In this document: piece after piece, positions 6,348 to 12,799 of the stretch
Layout: each line of letters begins with the position of its first letter
Numbering within the stretch: position 1 is the first letter of the stretch
DNA from: Bacilli bacterium
Lineage (GTDB): Bacteria > Bacillota_I > Bacilli_A > RFN20 > CAG-826
Direction of reading: 5' to 3'
DNA: 14,043 bases
Assembly (NCBI GenBank): GCA_017531065.1
Contig: JAFXLR010000127.1
Coordinates: 1-14,043, forward strand
Translations under genes and position numbers: made by a program
The notes under the pieces: model-generated
Database searches by the model: none
What the model saw: only the letters and a program-made list of their open reading frames with translations
What the model was told of the DNA's origin: nothing

Positions 6348-7745
6348 TCAGCCATCCCAGCAGTAGGTGCAGATCTTTTCAGGATCTAAGCCAACGGCTT
6401 CTTTAAGGTCATCAAGCCTCATGAAGCGGAGGGATGTGAAGTTAAGCTTTTCGCGGATCCATTCGACCATGTTGGCATATTCTTTGCTATCTGGGTCGAG
6501 GTATTTCTTGACTGTCTCTGGCTCATCGTTTCCTTCAAGGGCCATGATGGCGCGTCTAGCGATGAGTTCCATCTCGCTAGTGGAAGCGGAGAAGTTAAGG
6601 TATCTGCAGCTATAAAGGATTGGAGGGCAAGAGGAACGGACATGAACCTCAGCAGCGCCGGACTTATAAAGGAATTCGGTCGTCTCTCTCATCTGGGTTC
6701 CTCTGACGATGGAGTCATCGATGAGAAGAAGCTTCTTGCCTTCGATCAAATCGTGGATCGGGATGAGCTTCATGTGGGCGATTAGGTTGCGTTTCGTCTG
6801 CATCGTCGGCATGAAGGAACGAGGCCAAGTAGGGGTGTACTTAACAAATGGTCTTTGGAATGGGATGCCTGAGGCATTTGAGTAGCCGATCGCCGCGCCT
6901 AAGCCGGAATCAGGGACACCGGCAACGGAATCAGGTTTGACGTTGTCGCGTTTGGCGATGAACTCGCCGCATTTGCATCTAAGTTTCTCGACCGCGAGTC
7001 CTTCGTAGACGGTTGACGGGTAGCCATAGTAAATCCAAAGGAAGGTGCAGATTCGCATCTTGTTCCCTGGTTCCACCAAGGTTCTGACGCCGTTTTCGAC
7101 ATTGATGACGGCGATTTCGCCTGGGCCAAGGTTCTTATAAGCCGTATATCCTAAGTTAAGGAAGGCAAACGATTCAAATGAAGCGCAATATGCGCCATCT
7201 TTCTTGCCGATGACGATAGGGGTTCTTCCGTATTTGTCTCTTGAGCAATATATGCCCTTCTCATTAAGAAGGATGACGGTCATTGAGCCATCGATGACTT
7301 CTTGGACGTATTGCAAACCTTCAATAAGGTTTTTCTTTTGGTTGATGATGCTGGCGACTAGCTCAGTGCTATTGATATCGCCAGTGGAGGTTTCTAAGAA
7401 GTGGGCGTTGTTGGTGAGGAATCTTTCTTCGAGTTCTTTGGAGTTGTTGATTTTGCCAACGCAGGTGATCGCGTAGGTGCCATGGTTTGATCTCACGACG
7501 AGAGGTTGGGAATCGAAATCGGACATGCATCCGATGCCCATCTTGCCTTTCATCTCCATGGCTTCCTTTTCGAATTTGGTTCTGAAAGGTGAGTTCTCGA
7601 TCTTATGGATCGCCTTGGTGATTTTGCCATCATTCAAGACGGCCAAACCGGCTCTCCTCGTACCTAAATGTGAGTGGTAGTCGACACCGTAAAAAAGATC
7701 AAATACACAGTCGCTTTTGCTGGCAACCCCGAAAAATCCGCCCAT
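6348..7745 (-). CDS. purF: Amidophosphoribosyltransferase-like protein (PurF family, no N-terminal Cys)
   Basis: PurF makes 5-phosphoribosylamine from PRPP, the committed step of purine synthesis. The 465-residue protein has an Ntn-type glutaminase region (about 1-230) and a type I phosphoribosyltransferase region with the PRPP loop LLLIDDSIVRGTQ at 339-351. It begins MGGFFGV where typical PurF begins MCGIFGI, so the nucleophile cysteine exposed by Met removal is Gly here. The oxyanion-hole Asn-Gly appears as Val-Gly (96-97). I recall a clostridial/bacteroidal PurF branch sharing the MGGFFGV start; it may use free ammonia or an unknown amide donor. The start has AAGGGAA about 7 bases upstream. 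The coding end is odd: CWDG is followed by TGA, then GAA TAA. It is monocistronic and divergent from the ACT-domain gene. Confidence 0.88.
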   Translation of the reverse strand: MGGFFGVASKSDCVFDLFYGVDYHSHLGTRRAGLAVLNDGKITKAIHKIENSPFRTKFEKEAMEMKGKMGIGCMSDFDSQPLVVRSNHGTYAITCVGKINNSKELEERFLTNNAHFLETSTGDINSTELVASIINQKKNLIEGLQYVQEVIDGSMTVILLNEKGIYCSRDKYGRTPIVIGKKDGAYCASFESFAFLNLGYTAYKNLGPGEIAVINVENGVRTLVEPGNKMRICTFLWIYYGYPSTVYEGLAVEKLRCKCGEFIAKRDNVKPDSVAGVPDSGLGAAIGYSNASGIPFQRPFVKYTPTWPRSFMPTMQTKRNLIAHMKLIPIHDLIEGKKLLLIDDSIVRGTQMRETTEFLYKSGAAEVHVRSSCPPILYSCRYLNFSASTSEMELIARRAIMALEGNDEPETVKKYLDPDSKEYANMVEWIREKLNFTSLRFMRLDDLKEAVGLDPEKICTYCWDG

Positions 7746-7924
7746 AGAAATTCCCTTTTATAATGTGCTTCTTGCACTTCCTTATTATTAGGGAGGGGAA
7801 AGAGGCGATAAAGATAAAAGCGCTTTCATCCAAAAAAATAATTTTTTCGTGTTTTCGAGAGGGTATTTCTTAGACTAATATTTATATGACAAAAGCCCCA
7901 AAAGAGCGGAAAAAGGAGCCTATC
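7746..7924. promoter_or_regulatory. Divergent purF / ACT-UPF0210 intergenic region
   Basis: This 179-base AT-rich spacer must hold promoters for both directions. Rightward, TAATAT at 7876-7881 is a possible -10 with a poor -35 (TTTCGA, 7853-7858). Leftward, TTGGAT and TATCGC 17 bases apart on the minus strand (within about 7808-7836) are weak candidates. A small GTGC/GCAC hairpin is at 7764-7776. I see no ZTP, PRPP or guanine riboswitch features and no good copy of the TATGTAACC element. Confidence 0.35.
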
Positions 7925-8194
7925 ATGAAAGCTATCATCTCAGTCGTTGGCAAAGATACAGTCGGTATTTTAGCCGCTGTCGCCACTAAATGCGCAGAAT
8001 ACAAAGTCAACATCCAAGACGTGAACCAAACCATCATCGATGAGCTCTTCACAATGTACATGGTCGTTAATCTCGATAACCTGACCATCGAATTCACTTC
8101 CTTCGTCGATGAGATTCACAAAGTGGGTGAGGAAAAGAACCTCAAGATCGAATGCATGCATGAAGACATTTTCAACCTCATGCACAAAATCTAA
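7925..8194 (+). CDS. ACT-domain protein, UPF0237 family
   Basis: An 89-residue single ACT domain: MKAIISVVGKDTVGILAAVA, then the helix CAEYKVNIQDVNQTI, then FTMYMVVNLDN and a C-terminal helix. ACT domains bind small ligands, often amino acids, and regulate partner proteins; this family resembles the GcvR-type regulators but its ligand is not known. The chosen start, ATG 7925, is 6 bases after GGAG (7915-7918). An in-frame ATG at 7886 would add 13 Lys-rich residues but has no binding site and overlaps the promoter region. It is followed after 13 bases by the UPF0210 gene. The two families are known to occur side by side in many bacteria, which argues that the ACT protein is a regulatory subunit or sensor for the UPF0210 protein. 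Confidence 0.88.
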   Translation: MKAIISVVGKDTVGILAAVATKCAEYKVNIQDVNQTIIDELFTMYMVVNLDNLTIEFTSFVDEIHKVGEEKNLKIECMHEDIFNLMHKI

Positions 8195-8207
8195 TTAGGT
8201 AAGAAAA

Positions 8208-9569
8208 ATGATCAACAATAGAGACGAGATTATTGAGACCATACGCATGATCGAGGAAGAGAACCTCGACGTGAGAACGATCACCATGGGCATATCGCTT
8301 GTCGACTGCATCGATAACGATATCCATAAGTCATGCGAGAAGGTCTATAACAAAATCTATAGATATGCGAAGGACCTCGTGAAAGTCGGAAACGAGATCT
8401 CCAAGAAATACGGCATCCCGATCGTCAACAAGCGCGTTTCGGTCACCCCAATCTCCATCCTTGTCGGCGTATCCGGGGGAGACCCTGTCTTATACGCGAA
8501 AACCTTAGATAAGGTCGCCAAAGACATCGGCATCGACTTCATCGGCGGCTATAGCGCCCTTGTTCAAAAGGGCTTCGCTCCTGGCGACAAAGAACTCATC
8601 GATTCGATTCCTAGGGCCTTAAACGAAACCTCTTTCGTTTGCTCTTCGGTCAACGTTGGCTCAACCCGTGCCGGCATCAATCTCGACGCCGTCAAGATCA
8701 TGGGCCAGAAAGTCCTTGAAGCAGCTGAATTATCCAAAGATAGAGAATGCATTGCCGCATCCAAGATGGTCATTTTCTGTAATGCCGTTGAGGATAACCC
8801 ATTCATGGCCGGTGCTTTCCATGGCATTGGCGAAGCCGATTGCGTCATCAATGTCGGCGTCAGCGGCCCAGGCGCAGTCCGCGCAGCCGTTGCCAAATGC
8901 CCAAAAGACGCTTCGATCTCCGAAATCGCTGACGTCATCAAAAAGACCGCCTTCAAAGTCACGAGAATGGGTCAGCTTGTTGGCGTAGAAGCATCCAAGA
9001 TGCTCGGTGTCGAATTTGGCATCGTCGACCTCTCTCTTGCCCCAACCCCAGCGATTGGTGATTCCGTCGCCCACATCTTAGAGGAAATGGGTCTTGAGCA
9101 GTGCGGTGGAGTAGGCACAACAGCCTGTCTTGCCATCCTTAACGACGCCGTCAAAAAAGGAGGCGTCATGGCCTCTTCGAGAGTCGGCGGTTTATCAGGC
9201 GCTTTCATCCCAGTCAGCGAAGACCAAGGCATGATCGACGCCACCAAATCAGGCGCCCTTTGCATCGAGAAGCTTGAAGCGATGACCGCTGTTTGCTCAG
9301 TCGGTCTAGATATGATTGTCATCCCAGGCGATACCACTCCAGAAGTCATTTCCGCCCTCATCGCCGATGAAGCGGCCATTGGCATGATCAACTCCAAGAC
9401 AACCGCCGTGAGAGTCATCCCAGCGATCGGAAGGAAAGCAGGGGAAGAGCTCAATTTCGGTGGGCTTCTTGGCCACGCTCCGATCATGGCAATCAGACCC
9501 CAATCGCCAAAGACCTTCATCGACCGCGGCGGTCAGATTCCAGCCCCTCTCAATTCGCTTAAAAACTAA
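8208..9569 (+). CDS. UPF0210 / PFL-family protein (DUF711)
   Basis: A 453-residue cytosolic protein of the DUF711/UPF0210 family, called PFL family protein in many genomes. Visible hallmarks are [14 protein letters not shown] near the N-terminus, [89 protein letters not shown] and a glycine-rich [20 protein letters not shown] followed by [17 protein letters not shown]. The length and order are those of a complete family member. No reaction has been firmly assigned that I know of; a glycyl-radical relationship has been suggested by the family name, but I see no clear glycyl-radical motif. It is coupled to the ACT-domain gene and sits between purF and the purE operon, so a link to nucleotide or one-carbon metabolism is plausible but inferred. 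TTAGGTAAG before the ATG is a modest binding site. Confidence 0.88.
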   Translation: MINNRDEIIETIRMIEEENLDVRTITMGISLVDCIDNDIHKSCEKVYNKIYRYAKDLVKVGNEISKKYGIPIVNKRVSVTPISILVGVSGGDPVLYAKTLDKVAKDIGIDFIGGYSALVQKGFAPGDKELIDSIPRALNETSFVCSSVNVGSTRAGINLDAVKIMGQKVLEAAELSKDRECIAASKMVIFCNAVEDNPFMAGAFHGIGEADCVINVGVSGPGAVRAAVAKCPKDASISEIADVIKKTAFKVTRMGQLVGVEASKMLGVEFGIVDLSLAPTPAIGDSVAHILEEMGLEQCGGVGTTACLAILNDAVKKGGVMASSRVGGLSGAFIPVSEDQGMIDATKSGALCIEKLEAMTAVCSVGLDMIVIPGDTTPEVISALIADEAAIGMINSKTTAVRVIPAIGRKAGEELNFGGLLGHAPIMAIRPQSPKTFIDRGGQIPAPLNSLKN

Positions 9570-9580
9570 TATTTACAAAG

Positions 9581-9605
9581 AGGCCTCTTCCAAGGGGCCT
9601 TTTTT
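9581..9605 (+). terminator. Terminator after the UPF0210 gene
   Basis: AGGCCTCT (9581-9588) pairs with AGGGGCCT (9593-9600), eight pairs including one T-G, loop TTCC-A, followed by six T. It separates the ACT/UPF0210 unit from the riboswitch-controlled purE operon. Confidence 0.92.
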
Positions 9606-9643
9606 CTTGCAAAAGAGACACTCAAAACCCTCGTCATTTTCGC

Positions 9644-9655
9644 TATGTAACCACT
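9644..9655 (+). promoter_or_regulatory. Candidate purine operator, purE copy (TATGTAACCACT)
   Basis: Second copy of the element found upstream of purC (one mismatch, G to A). Its start is 40 bases before TATAAA at 9684-9689, the same spacing as in purC. If real, the purE operon would have both transcription-initiation control and riboswitch attenuation. Confidence 0.4.
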
Positions 9656-9671
9656 TTCAAAGCGTATTAGA

Positions 9672-9711
9672 TTGAATATCTTTTATAAATAAAACATCAT
9701 ATTAATATACT
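9672..9711 (+). promoter_or_regulatory. Promoter region of the purE operon (two alternative -10 boxes)
   Basis: Two -10-like hexamers are visible: TATAAA at 9684-9689, which keeps the spacing seen at purC but lacks a good -35, and TATACT at 9706-9711 with TTATAA at 9683-9688 as -35 (17-base spacer). TTGAAT at 9672-9677 is another -35-like word with no well-placed partner. Either choice starts transcription a short distance before the riboswitch P1 stem at 9725. The exact start is undecided. Confidence 0.4.
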
Positions 9712-9724
9712 GAAAAACCAAAAG

Positions 9725-9806
9725 TATTATTGTGACTGACGGAACATGCGAATTGACGCAATGGAGCAATAATAGATTCAGTAGTCAAGTCGACCGTCTG
9801 GGCACA
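9725..9806 (+). ncRNA. ZTP riboswitch (pfl motif) controlling the purE operon
   Basis: The aptamer shows the class signatures in order. P1 is a perfect 8-bp stem, TATTATTG (9725-9732) with CAATAATA (9767-9774). Inside it are GTGACTGACGGAAC (9732-9745), a small P2 (TGCG 9747-9750 with CGCA 9757-9760) and ATGGAGC. After a short linker comes CCGTCTGGGCA (9794-9804), the counterpart of the conserved CCGCCUGGGCA. GACGG (9738-9742) can pair with CCGTC (9794-9798) to form the pseudoknot; the usual pair is GGCGG/CCGCC, so both sides have changed together, strong evidence of a real structure. The class binds ZMP/ZTP, which builds up when 10-formyl-tetrahydrofolate is limiting, and normally switches expression on. 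It lies directly upstream of purE, with purN (a formyl-THF enzyme) in the same operon. Confidence 0.92.
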
Positions 9807-9861
9807 CTCGCAGAATTGATCTTTGTAAATCTCTTCTAACAGCGTGTCTTTTTATTTTTTT
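9804..9861 (+). terminator. Likely attenuator (expression platform) of the ZTP riboswitch
   Basis: Directly after the aptamer an imperfect hairpin can form: ACA+CGC, AGAA and GAT (9804-9820) against ATC, TTCT and GCG+TGT (about 9829-9847), with small internal loops. It is followed by a U-rich run, TTTTTATTTTTTT, to about 9861, two bases before the GGGAGG binding site of purE. The 5' arm begins at the last bases of the conserved CTGGGCA, so ligand-stabilised aptamer folding could compete with it. The hairpin is weak on paper; a translational mechanism is not excluded. Confidence 0.55.
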
Positions 9862-9877
9862 CGGGAGGGAAACCAGT

Positions 9878-10372
9878 ATGAAGAAAGTCGGAATCGTCAT
9901 GGGAAGCGCAAGCGATCTTCCAATCCTCAAGAAAGCATTCGAACAGCTTGATGCTCTTGGAATTCCTTATGAGGCTCACGTCTATTCGGCCCATAGAACG
10001 CCAGAAGAAGCAGGTACCTTTGCCGCTAACGCCAAAGCAAACGGCTTCGGAGTCCTCATCGCCGCTGCTGGCATGGCCGCCCATTTAGCGGGCGCAATTG
10101 CCGCAAGAACCACTCTTCCAGTCATTGGAATCCCTTGCAAATCCGCCGCGCTTGACGGTATGGACGCCCTTCTCTCAACCGTCATGATGCCTTCTGGAAT
10201 CCCAGTTGCGACAGTCGCGATCGATGGAGCCAAGAACGCTGCCCTCTTAGCCGCGGAGATCCTTGCCCTTAGTGATCCAGAGCTCGACGCCAAACTCGTT
10301 GCTCTTAGAGAAGAAGGAGCGAAAGCGGCTCTCGAAAAAGATAAGGAAATCGCAGCGACCTTCAATAAATAA
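9878..10372 (+). CDS. purE: 5-(carboxyamino)imidazole ribonucleotide mutase, PurE
   Basis: PurE converts N5-CAIR to CAIR (class I) ahead of PurC. The 164-residue protein has the class I pattern: VGIVMGSASDLPILKKA, the SAHRTP motif with the catalytic His, LIAAAGMAAHLAGAIAA, VIGIPCKS and a MPSGIPVATVAIDG...NAALLAAEILAL ending. No purK (the ATP-dependent partner that makes N5-CAIR) is in the window; it may be elsewhere. GGGAGG at 9863-9868 lies 9 bases before the ATG and only a few bases after the riboswitch U-run. It is the first gene of a five-gene run purE-M-N-O-B in pathway-related order. A 28-base gap precedes purM. Confidence 0.95.
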   Translation: MKKVGIVMGSASDLPILKKAFEQLDALGIPYEAHVYSAHRTPEEAGTFAANAKANGFGVLIAAAGMAAHLAGAIAARTTLPVIGIPCKSAALDGMDALLSTVMMPSGIPVATVAIDGAKNAALLAAEILALSDPELDAKLVALREEGAKAALEKDKEIAATFNK

Positions 10373-10400
10373 GCACGCAAACACAAAGGAATAAGGGAAC

Positions 10401-11450
10401 ATGAAAAACTCAAAATCTGAATCATACGCAGCAGCAGGCGTAGACATCACGGCAGGATACAAAGCCGTTGAGCTCATGAAGGCTCACATCGCTAGAACGA
10501 TCGTCCAAGCAAAACCAGACGATATTGGCGGCTTCGGTGGACTTTTCACCCTTGACCTTGAAGGCTATAAGCACCCAATCCTCGTTTCAGGAACCGATGG
10601 CGTTGGCACCAAACTCAAGATCGCTTTCTTGATGGATAAGCATGACACCGTCGGCATCGACTGTGTCGCCATGTGCGTCAACGACGTCATTTGCTGCGGC
10701 GCTAAACCTCTCTTCTTCCTTGACTACATCGCCTGTGGCAAGAACTACCCAGAGAAGATTGCCTCTATCGTTTCCGGCATCTGCGATGGCTGCGTCATGG
10801 CTCATAGTGAGCTCGTCGGTGGCGAAACCGCAGAAATGCCAGGCTTCTACCCAGTCGATGAATATGACCTCGCCGGCTTCTCAGTCGGCATCGTCGACAA
10901 AGACAAAGTCATCGATAACAAAAAGATGGCGGCAGGGGACGTCATGATCGCTCTTCCATCTAGCGGCGTTCACTCTAACGGCTTCTCTCTTGTCAGAAAA
11001 GTCTTCGATATCGAGCACGCCGATATCAAAAAACCTCTTCCAGAACTCGGTGGAAAATCTCTTGGCGAGACCCTTCTCACCCCAAGCAAAATCTACGTCA
11101 AACCAGTCCTCGCCCTTCTTGATGAAGTCGAGGTCAAAGGCATCTCCCATATCACCGGAGGAGGCTTCTATGAGAATATGCCTCGCTCCATCCCAGACGG
11201 ACTTAAGGTCGTCATCAAAAAAGAAGACGTCAAGATTCTCCCAATCTTCAAACTCATCCAGTCGACAGGAAATATCCCAGAAAGAGATATGTTCAACACC
11301 TACAACATGGGTGTCGGCATGTCGATCATCGTTAAGCCAGAGGATGTCGAGAAATCCCTTGCCATCTTAAAAGCCCATGGCGAAGACGCTTACGTCATCG
11401 GCCATATCGAAAAATCCACTAACGACGAAAAGATCGAAATCAATCTCTAA
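10401..11450 (+). CDS. purM: Phosphoribosylformylglycinamidine cyclo-ligase (AIR synthetase)
   Basis: PurM closes the imidazole ring, converting FGAM to AIR with ATP. The 349-residue product is the normal length. Visible family features are [62 protein letters not shown] (split here by description only), [61 protein letters not shown] and [27 protein letters not shown] precedes the ATG. It is followed after 4 bases by purN, whose start has almost no binding site of its own, implying coupled translation. Confidence 0.96.
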   Translation: MKNSKSESYAAAGVDITAGYKAVELMKAHIARTIVQAKPDDIGGFGGLFTLDLEGYKHPILVSGTDGVGTKLKIAFLMDKHDTVGIDCVAMCVNDVICCGAKPLFFLDYIACGKNYPEKIASIVSGICDGCVMAHSELVGGETAEMPGFYPVDEYDLAGFSVGIVDKDKVIDNKKMAAGDVMIALPSSGVHSNGFSLVRKVFDIEHADIKKPLPELGGKSLGETLLTPSKIYVKPVLALLDEVEVKGISHITGGGFYENMPRSIPDGLKVVIKKEDVKILPIFKLIQSTGNIPERDMFNTYNMGVGMSIIVKPEDVEKSLAILKAHGEDAYVIGHIEKSTNDEKIEINL

Positions 11451-11454
11451 GACC

Positions 11455-12069
11455 ATGAAAAAAGAATTAGCTAACATCGCAGTCTTCGTTTCAGGGGGAG
11501 GCACCAACCTCCAGGCGATTCTTGACGCAATCGACAAAGGAATCATCGTATCTGGAAAGGTCACCCTCGTCGTCTCAAACAAAAAAGACGTCTATGCCTT
11601 AGAAAGAGCGAAGAACCATAACATCGAATCGCTAGTCCTCCTAAAGAAAGAACTCGGTTCCCAAGAAGCCTTCGAAGACGCTCTCTTAAAGGCTCTAAAG
11701 GAAAGAGATATCGACCTCATCGTTCTTGCCGGATTCTTAGCAATCCTCTCCAAGAGATTCGTTAAGGAATACCCTAACAGAATCATCAACGTTCACCCAT
11801 CCCTCATCCCATCCTTCTGCGGCGATGGCTTCTATGGACTTCATGTTCATGAGGCCGCCCTTGCAAAAGGAGTAAAGGTCACAGGCGCCACAGTCCACTT
11901 CGTCAACGAGATCACCGATGGAGGAAAGATCATCCTTCAGAAGGCGGTCGAAGTAAAAGAAGGGGACACCCCAGAAATCTTACAGCGCCGCGTCATGGAA
12001 GAAGCCGAATGGAAGATTCTCCCTCAAGCGGTTGAAATGGTCTCAAAACAGTTATTGGAGGAAAAGTAA
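11455..12069 (+). CDS. purN: Phosphoribosylglycinamide formyltransferase
   Basis: PurN transfers a formyl group from 10-formyl-tetrahydrofolate to GAR. The 204-residue protein has SGGGTNLQAILDAI near the N-terminus (phosphate binding), LAGFLAILSKRFV, the catalytic IINVHPSLIPSF (Asn and His) and VHFVNEITDGGKIILQKAV with the catalytic Asp in DGG. The start is ATG 11455, 4 bases after the purM stop; an in-frame upstream open stretch inside purM gives no natural N-terminus. Its dependence on formyl-THF makes it a fitting member of a ZTP-riboswitch operon. Its TAA is immediately followed by the ATG of the next gene, with GGAGG at 12057-12061 inside the purN end. Confidence 0.95.
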   Translation: MKKELANIAVFVSGGGTNLQAILDAIDKGIIVSGKVTLVVSNKKDVYALERAKNHNIESLVLLKKELGSQEAFEDALLKALKERDIDLIVLAGFLAILSKRFVKEYPNRIINVHPSLIPSFCGDGFYGLHVHEAALAKGVKVTGATVHFVNEITDGGKIILQKAVEVKEGDTPEILQRRVMEEAEWKILPQAVEMVSKQLLEEK

Positions 12070-12789
12070 ATGAACATCTACGCTGTTAGCAACATCAAGG
12101 AACTCATCAAGGACAACCCATATGTCGGACGTGGCATCATCATTGGCAAAACTAGTGATGGCAAGAAAGCGGCTTTCGCTTACTTCATCATGGGCAGAAG
12201 CGAGAACTCAAGAAACAGAGTCTTCACCTTCAAGGACAACGTCCTCTACACCGAACCATTCGACGCCTCAAAAGTCCAGGACCCATCGCTCATCATCTAT
12301 GCGGCGGTGTGAGACATCGACAACAAGATGATTGTCACCAACGGCGATCAGACCGATACCATCTACGAAGGCCTTAAAGCCGGCAAATGCATGAAGTGCT
12401 CCCTCAAGAGCCGCGCCTTTGAGCCAGACTTCCCTAACCTCACCCCACGCATCTCCGGCGTTCTCAAATTCGAGGGAAACGATTTCTCCTATGAGATGTC
12501 GATCCTCAAATCCGCTGACGAGAAAGGAACCTCCTGCAACCGTTACTATTTCGAATATGACGCCCTTCCAGGACTTGGACATTTCCTCCATACCTATGTC
12601 ACCGATGGAAATCCAATCCCAACCTTCCAAGGCGAACCTGAAAGAGTGGCCATCCCTAACGATATCGACGAATTCACTAACGATATCTGGACTGGCTTAA
12701 ACGAGAACAACAAGATCTCCCTCTATGTCAGGTACGTTGACTTAACTACCAAAGAAGTCACCACCAGACTTATCAATAAGAACAAATAA
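12070..12789 (+). pseudogene. purO: IMP cyclohydrolase (PurO type) interrupted by one in-frame TGA at codon 81
   Basis: This gene corresponds to the archaeal-type IMP cyclohydrolase family that closes FAICAR to IMP, the last step of the pathway, separate from bifunctional PurH. Codons 1-80 include YVGRGIIIGKTSDGKKAAFA, FIMGRSENSRNRVF and SLIIYAAV. TGA occupies 12310-12312, and the same frame then continues DIDNKMIVTNGDQTDTIYEG, TPRISGVLKFE, YDALPGLGHFLHTYVTDG, DEFTNDIW and ends in TAA at 12789, 239 codons in all, a normal length. I recall homologues having Arg at the TGA position; CGA or AGA to TGA is one change. There is no other defect. A restart at ATG 12328 lacks a binding site. It is either a very recent nonsense mutation, a base-call error or a recoded codon. 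GGAGG at 12057-12061 serves the start. Confidence 0.85.
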
Positions 12790-12799
12790 GGAGGTAAAG

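Noticed and set aside
7746..7924. A riboswitch or shared purine operator between purF and the ACT gene
   Set aside because: No guanine, PRPP or ZTP consensus words are present; the best match to TATGTAACCACT on the minus strand (AAATACCCTCT-like) agrees at only about 7 of 12 bases and has no -10 at the right distance.
7886..7924. Upstream ATG 7886 as the start of the ACT-domain protein
   Set aside because: It has no binding site and sits almost on a -10-like TAATAT; ATG 7925 has GGAG at proper spacing and gives the standard family N-terminus.
6348..12312. Whole-genome TGA=Trp code (translation table 4)
   Set aside because: All tryptophans in the long genes use TGG, the two odd TGA codons are not at expected Trp positions, and the sigma-serpin ATGA overlap requires TGA to stop.
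12310..12340. Selenocysteine insertion at the purO TGA with a SECIS-like hairpin
   Set aside because: The hairpin has only 5 base pairs and no conserved apical GGUCU-type loop, the family position is not a Cys/Sec site as far as I recall, and no selenium genes are visible.
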